Source: Scandinavium sp036271055 | GTDB lineage: Bacteria > Pseudomonadota > Gammaproteobacteria > Enterobacterales > Enterobacteriaceae | DNA length: 64,000 nt | Assembly (NCBI RefSeq): GCF_036271055.1 | Contig: NZ_DATBBJ010000043.1 | Span: forward strand, 28,505 to 92,504 | Direction of reading: 5' to 3' | Shown: positions 17,545 to 26,676 of the stretch, piece by piece | Layout: every line of letters starts with the position of its first letter | How positions within the stretch are numbered: the stretch's first letter is position 1 | Program-made: the position numbers and the translations under genes | Notes under the pieces: model-generated | Seen by the model: the letters and a program-made list of their open reading frames with translations, nothing else | What the model was told of the DNA's origin: nothing | Database searches by the model: none

Positions 17545-20500
17545 TTAGAAAGTTGGCATCTGTCCAATCGAGAAACTTTCTGGGGATTTGTTGTTACAGT
17601 ACAATTCCCAACATCTCCTGAACATACTCTCAACAATTTCACCTATTTGTTGCTGGGTATGGCCCTGGATATTCATCCGCTCACGCAAGCCAAGGCGTAT
17701 GTCATTTAATTCATCTCTTTTATCGGCCCAGCCTGCGGCAATTTTAACGAAATCGTCAATATTTTCCGCAACAAACTGAGGTAACCCGAGTGAATACATA
17801 ATCGATGCGCCCTGTCGTGAAACTAAAGTATCACCGGCAAACGACACCGTTGGCACCCCCATCCATGCGGCATGACTGGTTACCGTTCCCCCTGTAAATG
17901 GAAACGTGTCAAGCAAAAGATCAACATCATTATGATAGCTAAGGTAGGTATCCATTCCCGCTAACTCACGCAGTTCAAATCGGTCTTCACTAATTCCGCG
18001 GCTGGTAAATTGTCGAGAAATATCAGCCCAAACAACTTTAGGCATATTCCCGACAATCATTCGAGAATCGGGTACAGCATGTAATATGTCAGTCCATGCC
18101 GTAAATACTTGTGGATTCAGTTTATTTGTTCGATTAAAGCTTCCAAAGGTAAAATGTTTATTCTCCATTGCCGGAAGCTTATTCACTTTAACCTTGTCAC
18201 TGGCCTGATCGAAGTTCCTTGGGAGATACAAATAAATAAGCTTTTCGGTAAATTGCTGTTCAAGTTCTACTGATTTATTAACAGGAAAAATGGTTGCATA
18301 ATAGTCCATTGCAGACAACCCGGTTGTTGCGTGATAACCCACCCACGAAATCTGAACGGGCGCGGGTTTCAATGCAAAAACAGGTAAACGGTTGTCACTC
18401 GTGTAACCAGATAAATCGACCAAAATATCAACGGCATCTTGTTTAATCATCTCGGCCATTTCTATATCACTGACATGGCAAACATTTCGCCAAAGATCCG
18501 CGGTATCCCTAAAACGCGCAGTACCGTCATTCTCATAATGAGCAGGAATATTGCTATAGGCAATGAGCTCGCATTTATTACGATCCAACGCATGCCAGAT
18601 TGGCGAGAAGAAGAAACTTACCGGATGAGAGTCACGGAAATCGCCAGAAACAAAGCCAATGCGTAATTTTCTCTGCGGATCTTTATCTTTTTCGATATAA
18701 CCAGAGAAATGCTGCGTTTTTGCCCAGTTGGCCAGGGCATGTCCATAATCCAGATGAACTTGCTGAATTTCCTGTAACGTCGCTTTTGGACTGTGAGTGA
18801 TAGCAAAGCCAAGTCCTGTCAGTAACCTAAAATCTGTTTCTTTATTCTTGATAGCACGGCGCAATAACGCAATCCCTTCATCGGTCCGTGTCTGCTCACA
18901 CAGGATCCCACCCAGCAGTGTCGCAATTAATCGGCTGTCAGGCGCGATGTCGAAAGCTTTGCGTGCGCAGTATTCACTTTTCTCATATTCTTTAAATTCA
19001 AAGTGAATAGATGCCAGCAAATACCACTCAGGGGAACTTTTTTGATTGCATCGTAAAATTGCATTAGCCAACCGCCACGCTTGCCAATGGCACTTACAGG
19101 ATAAAAATGCGAATGCCATTTCGGAATAAAGAAAGAGGCTCGTAGAATGGAACGAAAGTGCCAGCGACAATTTAGCTAATGCAGTTTTATGATCCCCGAT
19201 ACTCCGGGCAAGCGTAAACAAATAGTACTCTTTCGCACCCGTTTGAATGTTATCTTCAAGGAATTTGCTAGCCTGCTCAAAACCTTTATTGTATTCACCT
19301 CGTTGCATATGCTGGCTAATAATGTTTTGTTGTTCATGAGTCAGGGCGACATCATCCTGAACAAACTCAGCAACGTTTTTAAGTTTGTCTAATGCTTTAT
19401 ACTCTTTGGCCATAAAACCATATGCACCTTCATCGCAGGAATAAAGGAACAAGGCGCTCGTTATTCTGAATATGGCGTCCTGAGGGCAACAGAGGATCAT
19501 CTTCTGGAGAAAATGTTTCCATCCAACGCCACCCGCATTGACCAGCCCTTTGAAGCATAGAGAATCCATGGCCTGCCAGTGCTCAGCATCAACATTCAAT
19601 GGGCCAAGTAGCAGAGCTCGTTCTGCATCATCAATCGAAACGACCTCCCCCCATCCATTGATAAGCCAGTCAGCCTTGGGATTGAATTTTAGTTGAGCGT
19701 CAACCTGGTCAATAATATGTAAATCAACGTCCCCATCATTACTGTAAGAATCAGGCCCTTTCAGGTAATGCAGACCAGGAATATTTTTCAGTAATAATGA
19801 CCAGAGTGCATTCTCCACGGCGGCATGTGCATCCTTCGCTTCACCCTCACCGATAATTTCACAATGAAAGAGAAGTTGCTCAAAACTGACGCTCCTTGGC
19901 CAGGCCTCACCCAAAATATCAAGGATTGCCAGCGTGACCTTATCGGTCGTCGCTATATTGAGTCCATCGTTGCTGGCTAAGGATGATGCAATATTCCGTT
20001 CATGGCTCGCCGATCGGCGAAATGCGCCTGCGAAACGCAAGTTTTTAAGCGACCTACGCTCAGGCAACATTTTAACAGTGCGTCTGTTTTTTTCGTGGGT
20101 AAGAAGGCTAAATCTTCTCGCCCTATTAACCAGAAAATCAATATGTTGCTGAATGAGGATCTTATCGGGAGCGACGCCCATAGCTGCAAGCAAACTTTCT
20201 GTATGGTGAGATCCCGTCTCCGGACTCTCACTGAACGGCTGCGCATCCCCCACATAACACAAACCACATTCGTCCAGCCGCGCATTCAATTCAACGAGAT
20301 ATTCACTCTCTCGGGAACTCTCGAGATAGCGATGGGCAAAAAGCTCATCGGAGATCCGCTCGCTTTTTACTTGTTCTTGCTGTATTTCAGGTTTCCCTGG
20401 CATGACGACCAAAGTAGCTAGCATCAATTTTGCTTTGGCTATTTGCATTTCCAGAGAAGTTGCACTGCCGCTGGCCATCTGCATCGCTTCACGCAACGTT

Positions 20501-20961
20501 TCCAGTGAAGCTGACCCCGGTAAACATTCCCACTCTATTGCAAGCACTCCCGCAGGCGATAACAAACTCTGCAGACGCTGCAAAAGCATTGAATTTAGCT
20601 GGCGATTAAGCAATGCAAAGCTGTTCTGGATGATGACATAGTCCCAGTCATTATCCTGCATATCTAATACTTGCTGCACTGTAAGCGAATAGAGTTCCAG
20701 GTTGCCTGTCCCTACCGCTAATACTTGTTGTTGCGTCTGCTCAAACGCTTCAGAGATAAGTTCAATCCCCACAACTCGGGCAAAAGGCAACGAGGCAGCC
20801 AGAGCCAGCAGAGTCTCTCCTCCAGCACAGCCCAACACTAAAATGCGCGCATACTTAATTGCTGGCGACTGATGGCCATAAAGTGCGGCAGCTGTTTGCA
20901 GCTTAGAAGGGGTCCAGCTACTTTCAGGCTTACCGGACGCAAAATAGTCGTGTGCATTCAT
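17545..20961 (-). CDS. Methyltransferase-TPR-GT41 (OGT-like) fusion, probable flagellin glycosyltransferase
   Basis: A 1138-residue cytoplasmic protein of three parts. Residues 35-170 look like a class I SAM methyltransferase (motif I LGCAGGETLLALA, 43-55). Residues 210-295 resemble the methyltransferase regulatory domain (QQHIDFLVNRARRFSLLTH). Residues 550-745 are TPR-like helices. Residues 765-1120 are a GT41 domain as in O-GlcNAc transferase: SHP (778-780), DLSGYT (849-854), WVGYHATTG (873-881), DTFPFTGGT (1018-1026), SRQGAS (1048-1053). It lies between fliA and fliC, where Salmonella has the flagellin methylase fliB, and fliC is in the same direction. I infer that it adds sugar to Ser/Thr of flagellin. 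Base use looks more AT-rich than in neighbouring fli genes, suggesting transfer. Sugar donor and methylation activity are unknown. Confidence 0.85.
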   Translation of the reverse strand: MNAHDYFASGKPESSWTPSKLQTAAALYGHQSPAIKYARILVLGCAGGETLLALAASLPFARVVGIELISEAFEQTQQQVLAVGTGNLELYSLTVQQVLDMQDNDWDYVIIQNSFALLNRQLNSMLLQRLQSLLSPAGVLAIEWECLPGSASLETLREAMQMASGSATSLEMQIAKAKLMLATLVVMPGKPEIQQEQVKSERISDELFAHRYLESSRESEYLVELNARLDECGLCYVGDAQPFSESPETGSHHTESLLAAMGVAPDKILIQQHIDFLVNRARRFSLLTHEKNRRTVKMLPERRSLKNLRFAGAFRRSASHERNIASSLASNDGLNIATTDKVTLAILDILGEAWPRSVSFEQLLFHCEIIGEGEAKDAHAAVENALWSLLLKNIPGLHYLKGPDSYSNDGDVDLHIIDQVDAQLKFNPKADWLINGWGEVVSIDDAERALLLGPLNVDAEHWQAMDSLCFKGLVNAGGVGWKHFLQKMILCCPQDAIFRITSALFLYSCDEGAYGFMAKEYKALDKLKNVAEFVQDDVALTHEQQNIISQHMQRGEYNKGFEQASKFLEDNIQTGAKEYYLFTLARSIGDHKTALAKLSLALSFHSTSLFLYSEMAFAFLSCKCHWQAWRLANAILRCNQKSSPEWYLLASIHFEFKEYEKSEYCARKAFDIAPDSRLIATLLGGILCEQTRTDEGIALLRRAIKNKETDFRLLTGLGFAITHSPKATLQEIQQVHLDYGHALANWAKTQHFSGYIEKDKDPQRKLRIGFVSGDFRDSHPVSFFFSPIWHALDRNKCELIAYSNIPAHYENDGTARFRDTADLWRNVCHVSDIEMAEMIKQDAVDILVDLSGYTSDNRLPVFALKPAPVQISWVGYHATTGLSAMDYYATIFPVNKSVELEQQFTEKLIYLYLPRNFDQASDKVKVNKLPAMENKHFTFGSFNRTNKLNPQVFTAWTDILHAVPDSRMIVGNMPKVVWADISRQFTSRGISEDRFELRELAGMDTYLSYHNDVDLLLDTFPFTGGTVTSHAAWMGVPTVSFAGDTLVSRQGASIMYSLGLPQFVAENIDDFVKIAAGWADKRDELNDIRLGLRERMNIQGHTQQQIGEIVESMFRRCWELYCNNKSPESFSIGQMPTF

Positions 20962-21116
20962 GGCGGGAATTAACTCTTTATTATGGCAATAGAGTGAATG
21001 ATTTTATCGTCTGTTCCCAAACACAATATTGCAAATTAAGGACGAAATGTACGGCTAATCCACGCTTAGGGAAACAGAGCCGCAAGCTCAGGCGTTTATG
21101 AGGGTAAGGTGAAATA

Positions 21117-21147
21117 AAAAATGCCGACCACAGTACGTGGCCGGCAT
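21117..21147 (-). terminator. Terminator of fliC
   Basis: On the minus strand a stem ATGCCGGCCAC / GTGGTCGGCAT (one G-T pair) with a 5-nt loop is followed by TTTT. It lies about 30 bp after the fliC stop, so fliC is transcribed separately from the glycosyltransferase fusion gene downstream. Confidence 0.88.
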
Positions 21148-21178
21148 TCATCAACTAAAAAAGTTGGGACGAAACAGA

Positions 21179-22051
21179 TTAACGCAGCAGAGACAGAACG
21201 GTCTGTGGAACCTGGTTTGCCTGAGACAGTACTGAAGTACCCGCCTGTTGCAGGATCTGCGCGCGGCTCATGTTAGAAACTTCGGTCGCGTAATCCGCAT
21301 CCTGAATACGGGACTGTGCTGCGGACAGGTTAGTCACGGTGTTGTTCAGGTTAGAGATAGTGGATTCGAAACGGTTCTGGATAGCACCCAGGTCAGAACG
21401 CTGGTTATCAACCGCTTTCAGTGCAGCATCAACTTTTGACAGCACGTCAGAATCCAGAACGTCAATACCAGAGGTGCTTACGGTACGTGACTCGCCCGCT
21501 GCCAGACCAGTAGTGGAGCCAGCTGCACCTGCAGAAGCAAATGTGTTCCAGCCGCTGTTTGCACCGATAGAAATGTCAATTTTCTGACCATCGTTCGCGC
21601 CCACCTGGATGGAGATAGTCGTTGCACCACTTGAGTTAGCCAACATTTTGATGCCGTTGAACTGGCTCTGGCTTGCTACACGGTCAATCTCAGACAAACG
21701 CTGGTTAACTTCAGACTGAATGGAGTCAATATCAGAACCGGAGTTAGTACCGTTCTGAGCCTGAACAGACAGCTCACGAATACGCTGTAAGTTGTTGTTG
21801 ATTTCGTTCAGTGAACCTTCAGCGGTCTGCGCGATGGAGATACCGTCGTTCGCGTTACGGGAAGCCTGAGTCAGACCTTTGATGTTAGCCGTGAAGCGGT
21901 TAGAAATCGCCTGACCTGCTGCATCGTCTTTTGCACTGTTGATACGCAGACCAGAAGAAAGACGCTCAATCGCAGTTCCGAGTGCGGACTGGGATTTGTT
22001 CAGGTTGTTCTGAGTAGTCAGGGACATTAAGTTAGTATTGATAACAGCCAT
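21179..22051 (-). CDS. fliC: Flagellin, short form
   Basis: A 290-residue flagellin, the filament subunit exported through the flagellar channel. The N-terminal D0/D1 (MAVINTNLMSLTTQNNLNKS, AIERLSSGLRINSAKDDAAGQAISNRF) and C-terminal D1/D0 (NRFESTISNLNNTVTNLSAAQSRIQDADYATEVSN in pieces, ending SQANQVPQTVLSLLR) are complete. The central D2/D3 region is reduced to about 70 residues rich in Ser, Thr, Gly and Ala (about 140-205). Enterobacterial flagellins are often 400-550 residues, so this is near-minimal. The Ser/Thr-rich centre would suit the adjacent GT41 enzyme. A sigma-28 promoter lies upstream and the AAGGATAATTATC leader supplies the ribosome site. Confidence 0.97.
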   Translation of the reverse strand: MAVINTNLMSLTTQNNLNKSQSALGTAIERLSSGLRINSAKDDAAGQAISNRFTANIKGLTQASRNANDGISIAQTAEGSLNEINNNLQRIRELSVQAQNGTNSGSDIDSIQSEVNQRLSEIDRVASQSQFNGIKMLANSSGATTISIQVGANDGQKIDISIGANSGWNTFASAGAAGSTTGLAAGESRTVSTSGIDVLDSDVLSKVDAALKAVDNQRSDLGAIQNRFESTISNLNNTVTNLSAAQSRIQDADYATEVSNMSRAQILQQAGTSVLSQANQVPQTVLSLLR

Positions 22052-22122
22052 GATAATTATCCTTCAAAAATGGGTTTAGATTCGGCTCCTGACACTCATC
22101 GAGTCTCTCACCGTCAACAAGG

Positions 22123-22149
22123 TTATCGACGCACCTCGAAAGGACTTTA
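22123..22149 (-). promoter_or_regulatory. Sigma-28 promoter of fliC
   Basis: On the minus strand TAAA (22146-22149), a 15-bp spacer and GTCGATAA (22123-22130), one base off the consensus GCCGATAA. It lies about 72 bp before the fliC ATG. Confidence 0.88.
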
Positions 22150-22320
22150 GAAATAATCCACAAAAAAAATTCAACCATTTGTTTTTACAGTGTTTTATTT
22201 CATTATTTTATTTCCACCACATCGTAAAACCTCGAAATTACCGTTTTTGGCTGATAACAATCCCTTCATATACCCCTCACAGACTGGGTTATTCCACCGA
22301 TTATTTTTAATCCTTATATA

Positions 22321-22347
22321 TAAACTTTTCCCGTGTGGTGCCGATAG
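22321..22347 (+). promoter_or_regulatory. Sigma-28 promoter of fliDST
   Basis: TAAA (22321-22324), a 15-bp spacer and GCCGATAG (22340-22347), one base off consensus. It lies 37 bp before the fliD ATG and is divergent from the fliC promoter. Confidence 0.9.
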
Positions 22348-22384
22348 ACAGTCAAGTTCTACTCAAGACTGAAGGAAATTAGAC

Positions 22385-23782
22385 ATGGCTACTATTAGTA
22401 ACCTGGGCGTTGGCTCTAACCTGGACTTAACAACACTTTATAACCAGTTAGAGAGCGCTGAGAACACAAAGCTCACCACGATAACCAATCAGCAGAGCAC
22501 TTATAACGCACAACTCAGCGCCTACGGTAAGCTGCAAAGTGCATTAACCAATCTGCAAACTGCAACGGCAAATCTTGGTAAAACGGCGACCTGGAATTCA
22601 ACAGCAGTAACCAGTAGCAACACGGCGTTTTCCGCCACCTCCACAGGTGATGCCACTGTGGGAAATTACAATGTGAATGTTATTCAGGTGGCTAAAGCGC
22701 AAGTTTTAACCTCTGGCTCATTCGCTAGCAGTACCAGCACGTTAGGTGGCACCACCAGTGATGGCACGCGTAAGTTGACCATTACCCAGCCGGGCACCAC
22801 TACACCGCTGGAAGTCACACTTTCGGATTCCGACACGAGCCTGACGGGTATCGCCAGCGCCATTAATAAAGCCAATGGCAATGTCACGGCGACCGTAGTG
22901 AAAGCCGGTGACAATGATTACCGCTTGATGCTGTCATCAAAATCGACAGGCACCGCCTACGATATGACGGTATCCAGCGATGATCCGACGCTGCAACAGG
23001 CGATGAGCCTGACCGTGCAAAGCGCATCGCAGAACGCCAAGGTGTCGGTCAATGACATCACTATTGAGCGCTCTGACAATACAATTTCTGACGCTCTGCC
23101 AGGCCTGACGCTGACGCTGAAATCTAAAAGTACCGCCGATGAAGGGCTGGTTGTTTCACGTACTACAGATTCTAACAATAAGGCAATCACCGACTGGGTT
23201 ACCGCCTATAACTCGCTGCAGTCGACAATAGCAAGTGTGACGAAATATGCGGCAGTTGATGCCGGTAGTGACCAGTCCGCGAATAATGGCGCGCTTGTCG
23301 GCGACGGTAACGTCCGGTCGATTCAGTCTCAGCTGCGCAGTTTGCTGACCAACGTGCAGGGCGGAACCTACGCGATCGCAGCTCAGTTAGGTATTACCCA
23401 GGATCCTATTACCGGCAGTGATGGTTCAACCGGAAATTTGAAAATTGACGCCACTAAGCTCACGAAAGCGCTTAGTGATAATCCACAGGCCGTACAGCAG
23501 TACTTTATCGGTGATGGTAAAACCACGGGTTTTGCAACACTGATGACCAATACGCTGACCAAAATGTTGGATACCTCATCGGGCAGCTCTGGGGTCATTA
23601 AAAACGCGACCGACGGGATCAACAGTACTCTGAAGACCCTCAGCCAACGTTACGATGACATGTCGGATACCATTGATTCCACAATGGCCCGGTATAAAGC
23701 CCAGTTTACTTCGCTCGATACATTAATCAGCCAATTGAATAATACGGCCAGCTATTTGACACAACAATTCAGTTCTAAATAG
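22385..23782 (+). CDS. fliD: Flagellar filament cap protein FliD (HAP2)
   Basis: A 465-residue exported protein that forms the pentameric cap at the filament tip and guides flagellin folding. The N-terminus MATISNLGVGSNLDLTTLYNQLE and the C-terminal coiled coil (RYDDMSDTIDSTMARYKAQFTSLDTLISQLN in pieces, then TASYLTQQFSS) are typical. It is first in fliDST and is driven by the sigma-28 promoter at 22321. FliT is its export chaperone and is encoded two genes downstream. Confidence 0.97.
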   Translation: MATISNLGVGSNLDLTTLYNQLESAENTKLTTITNQQSTYNAQLSAYGKLQSALTNLQTATANLGKTATWNSTAVTSSNTAFSATSTGDATVGNYNVNVIQVAKAQVLTSGSFASSTSTLGGTTSDGTRKLTITQPGTTTPLEVTLSDSDTSLTGIASAINKANGNVTATVVKAGDNDYRLMLSSKSTGTAYDMTVSSDDPTLQQAMSLTVQSASQNAKVSVNDITIERSDNTISDALPGLTLTLKSKSTADEGLVVSRTTDSNNKAITDWVTAYNSLQSTIASVTKYAAVDAGSDQSANNGALVGDGNVRSIQSQLRSLLTNVQGGTYAIAAQLGITQDPITGSDGSTGNLKIDATKLTKALSDNPQAVQQYFIGDGKTTGFATLMTNTLTKMLDTSSGSSGVIKNATDGINSTLKTLSQRYDDMSDTIDSTMARYKAQFTSLDTLISQLNNTASYLTQQFSSK

Positions 23783-23798
23783 TAGTTAAGGAACGAAC

Positions 23799-24209
23799 AT
23801 GTATAGTAAAAGTGGCGTGCTCTCCTACCAACAGGTAGGGGTTGAAAGCGCTGTCATGAGTGCAAGTCCGCATCAACTGATCGTTATGCTTTTCGATGGC
23901 GCACTCAGTGCGCTGGTCAGAGCAAGACTGTTTCTTGAACAGGGTGATATTCCGGCACGAGGAGATGCATTGTCCAAGGCCATTAACATCATTGATAACG
24001 GTCTGAAAGCGGCACTTGACTCGTCTGTCGACAGTGAGCTGCCCGCGCAGCTCGCGTCACTTTACGACTACATGATCCGCAGACTACTTCATGCCAATTT
24101 GCACAATGATCTCCATGCTATTGCTGAAGTTGAGGAACTACTCAACAATATTGCAGATGCATGGAAGCAGGTTGGTTCTCCCTTATCGGCAGTTCAGGAT
24201 GGGTATTGA
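23799..24209 (+). CDS. fliS: Flagellin export chaperone FliS
   Basis: A 136-residue helical cytoplasmic chaperone, the same length as E. coli FliS. It binds the C-terminal D0 of flagellin, stops premature polymerisation and delivers it to FlhA. The family hallmarks are QVGVESAVMSASPHQLIVMLFDGAL and ALDSSVDSELPAQLASLYDYM (in pieces), which form the flagellin-binding groove. It lies 16 nt after fliD with AAGGAACGAAC as ribosome site and overlaps the fliT start by one base. Confidence 0.97.
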   Translation: MYSKSGVLSYQQVGVESAVMSASPHQLIVMLFDGALSALVRARLFLEQGDIPARGDALSKAINIIDNGLKAALDSSVDSELPAQLASLYDYMIRRLLHANLHNDLHAIAEVEELLNNIADAWKQVGSPLSAVQDGY

Positions 24210-24568
24210 TGACGAACGTGACGCACGCCCTTAAAGACTGGCAGTCTATTCTGGCCTTGAGCAAAACAATGCTTGAACTGGCCCACCACGGTAACTGGGA
24301 TGAACTTATTGCACAGGAAGTGAAGTATCTGCAACTGGTGGAAGACATTGGCAAGAACCCCATTCTCCTGAACGAAAAAGTACAGTCTGACCATGCGCGC
24401 CTGATCCTCGAACAGGTACTGTTCAATGAGGAAAGCTTAAAAATTTTGTTAAATGCACGCATGGACGAATTGCGCCAGTTAATCAGCAACACGGGAAATC
24501 AGCGTTCAGTTACAACGGCTTATGGAAAACTTGCCGGGAATGTCCTTTTCCCCAAATTCCCTCAATAA
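24209..24568 (+). CDS. fliT: FliD chaperone / FlhDC antagonist FliT
   Basis: A 119-residue helical protein beginning MTNVTHALKDWQSILALSKT. FliT binds the C-terminus of FliD for export and, when free, binds FlhC and lowers class 2 flagellar transcription. The start at 24209 shares its A with the fliS stop (TGATG), indicating coupling; a longer frame from 24161 would overlap fliS by 49 bases. It is last in fliDST; amyA follows after 69 bp and may receive read-through. Confidence 0.94.
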   Translation: MTNVTHALKDWQSILALSKTMLELAHHGNWDELIAQEVKYLQLVEDIGKNPILLNEKVQSDHARLILEQVLFNEESLKILLNARMDELRQLISNTGNQRSVTTAYGKLAGNVLFPKFPQ

Positions 24569-24637
24569 TAATCTTCTTCACTGGCATTTTTCGTCCATAC
24601 TCCAGAAGTCAGCCAGCCGGCTTCTGGAGTATGGAAC

Positions 24638-26125
24638 ATGAAAAACCCAACCCTGTTGCAATGTTTTCACTGGTACTACCCCACTGGCGGTGAATTGTGG
24701 CGAGAAGTTGAAGCGCTGGCACCCAATCTAAATGAAATCGGCGTCAACATGATTTGGCTGCCTCCGGCGTATAAAGGCGCATCGGGCGGCTATTCTGTCG
24801 GTTACGACAGCTATGATTTATTCGATCTGGGCGAGTTTGACCAAAAAGGATCTGTCGCCACCAAATATGGCGATAAAACCCAACTGCTGGCCGCCATCGA
24901 TGCTCTGAAAAAGCATGACATCGCCGTTCTGCTTGATGTGGTGGTGAACCACAAAATGGGCGCAGATGAAAAAGAACGCATCCAGGTTCAACGGGTAAAC
25001 GAACAAGACCGCACGCAGATCGACGATGAAGTCATCGAGTGTGATGCCTGGACCAAATATTCCTTCCCCGTCCGCGACGGCAAATATTCGCAGTTCGTCT
25101 GGGACTACAAATGTTTTAGCGGCATCGACCACATCGAAAACCCCGATGAAAACGGCGTCTTTAAAATCGTAAACGATTATACCGGCGACGGCTGGAACGA
25201 TCAGGTCGATGGCGAAATGGGTAATTTCGATTACCTGATGGGTGAAAACATCGATTTCCGCAATCATGCGGTCACCGAAGAGTTGAAATACTGGGCGCGT
25301 TGGGTGATGGAACAAACGCAATGCGATGGTTTTCGTCTTGATGCGGTCAAACACATCCCGGCCTGGTTCTACAAAGAGTGGATTGAGCACGTTCAGGAAG
25401 TAGCGCCCAAACCGCTGTTTATCGTAGCCGAATACTGGTCGCATGAAGTTGAAACGCTCCAGAATTACATCAACCAGGTTGACGGACAAACGCTGTTGTT
25501 TGATGCGCCGCTACAGATGAAATTCCACGAAGCTTCGCGGCTTGGACGCGATTACGACATGAGTCAGATTTTCACAGGAACACTCGTGGAAGCCGATCCG
25601 TTCCACGCCATCACGCTTGTGACCAACCATGACACGCAGCCGCTACAGGCTCTGGAAGCGCCCGTCGAGCCGTGGTTTAAACCCTTAGCCTATGCGCTGA
25701 TTTTGCTACGTGAAAATGGCGTGCCTTCTGTGTTTTATGCGGATTTATTCGGCGCGATTTACGAAGACACAGGCGGCGACGGCAACAGTTATAAAATCGA
25801 AATGCCGGTTATTGAGCAACTCCACGAGCTGATCGACGCCCGCCAGAAGTTTGCGCACGGCGTGCAGACGCTCTATTTCGATCATCCTAACTGTATCGCT
25901 TTCAGCCGCAGCGGCACCGATGAAGCGCCCGGTTGCGTCGTCGTGCTTTCTAACGGTGACGACGGTGAAAAAACGTTAGCGCTGGGCGATAACTACGGCA
26001 ACAAGCGCTGGAAAGATTTTCTCAATAATCGCCAAGAAATTGTCGAAACCGACATAGAAGGCAACGGGGTCTTTACCTGCAAAGGTGGCAGTGTGAGCGT
26101 ATGGGTTATAGAGGATGTGTTGTGA
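24638..26125 (+). CDS. amyA: Cytoplasmic alpha-amylase
   Basis: A 495-residue GH13 enzyme without signal peptide, the same length as E. coli AmyA; it hydrolyses internal alpha-1,4 bonds of maltodextrins. Family regions seen are region I DVVVNH, region II GFRLDAVKHI (nucleophile Asp), region III with the acid Glu in FIVAEYWS, and region IV LVTNHDTQ. It starts MKNPTLLQCFHWYYPTGGE. It sits next to fliDST as in E. coli and ends near a REP-like hairpin. Confidence 0.96.
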   Translation: MKNPTLLQCFHWYYPTGGELWREVEALAPNLNEIGVNMIWLPPAYKGASGGYSVGYDSYDLFDLGEFDQKGSVATKYGDKTQLLAAIDALKKHDIAVLLDVVVNHKMGADEKERIQVQRVNEQDRTQIDDEVIECDAWTKYSFPVRDGKYSQFVWDYKCFSGIDHIENPDENGVFKIVNDYTGDGWNDQVDGEMGNFDYLMGENIDFRNHAVTEELKYWARWVMEQTQCDGFRLDAVKHIPAWFYKEWIEHVQEVAPKPLFIVAEYWSHEVETLQNYINQVDGQTLLFDAPLQMKFHEASRLGRDYDMSQIFTGTLVEADPFHAITLVTNHDTQPLQALEAPVEPWFKPLAYALILLRENGVPSVFYADLFGAIYEDTGGDGNSYKIEMPVIEQLHELIDARQKFAHGVQTLYFDHPNCIAFSRSGTDEAPGCVVVLSNGDDGEKTLALGDNYGNKRWKDFLNNRQEIVETDIEGNGVFTCKGGSVSVWVIEDVL

Positions 26126-26159
26126 GTCGTTAAAATTACTGAGCAGCAAGTTGTTTGCA

Positions 26160-26186
26160 CCGGCCTACAGTGCAGGCGTAGGCCGG
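26160..26186. repeat. REP-like hairpin between amyA and yedD
   Basis: A 9-bp perfect inverted repeat CCGGCCTAC / GTAGGCCGG with a 9-nt loop, between convergent genes. It shares its core with the palindrome at 15111-15128. Confidence 0.7.
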
Positions 26187-26202
26187 TCAGTGGCTGCGCG
26201 TT

Positions 26203-26619
26203 TTAAGGCAGCGGGGAAATGAGCGGGTTCTTCTGCAGATAATCCGCGCATTCCTGCGTCGGACGGTCCACACGCTTCAACGTCATACGGTCGTAATCGA
26301 GGCGATCGCCGTCTCTGTCGATGGCATACACATCTTTTTTATGGGTGACGTTATACAAGTCATCACTGCGGATCATTAATTTACCCGGTAACGCAATCAC
26401 GCGCTTCCACTGACGGCAATCCAGCGTATCACCCTCTTTGGTGATAACCAGCGTCGCAATCGCCTCCGGGCTGACCATCGCACTTTGTGGCCCTTCCGAC
26501 TGCCAGTAGCCTTCAAGGCCCGCTGGTGCAGGCGCTTTGACCACATTGTTATAGTCATCTATTTGGGCACAGCCACTCAGCGCCAACAGTGCGCCAATCA
26601 TCGCAAAATTTTTCATCAC
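26203..26619 (-). CDS. yedD: YedD-family lipoprotein
   Basis: A 138-residue lipoprotein with signal MMKNFAMIGALLALSGCAQ; the lipobox LSGC predicts lipidation at Cys16 and Asp at +3, often associated with inner-membrane retention in enterobacteria (here the residues after Cys are Ala-Gln, favouring the outer membrane). Segments such as GLEGYWQSEGPQSAM and YNVTHKKDVYAIDRDGDRL match remembered E. coli YedD. Function unknown. Convergent with amyA, as in E. coli. Confidence 0.9.
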   Translation of the reverse strand: MMKNFAMIGALLALSGCAQIDDYNNVVKAPAPAGLEGYWQSEGPQSAMVSPEAIATLVITKEGDTLDCRQWKRVIALPGKLMIRSDDLYNVTHKKDVYAIDRDGDRLDYDRMTLKRVDRPTQECADYLQKNPLISPLP

Positions 26620-26676
26620 CTATCCTGAAAACCGTGAAAAAAATATTGTGTCATTAAAGCCTTAACGCTTCCAGCC

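Noticed and set aside
24818..25489. Long minus-strand frame (223 codons) inside amyA
   Set aside because: Lies fully antisense to amyA, has no family signature or ribosome site, and is explained by codon bias of the real gene.
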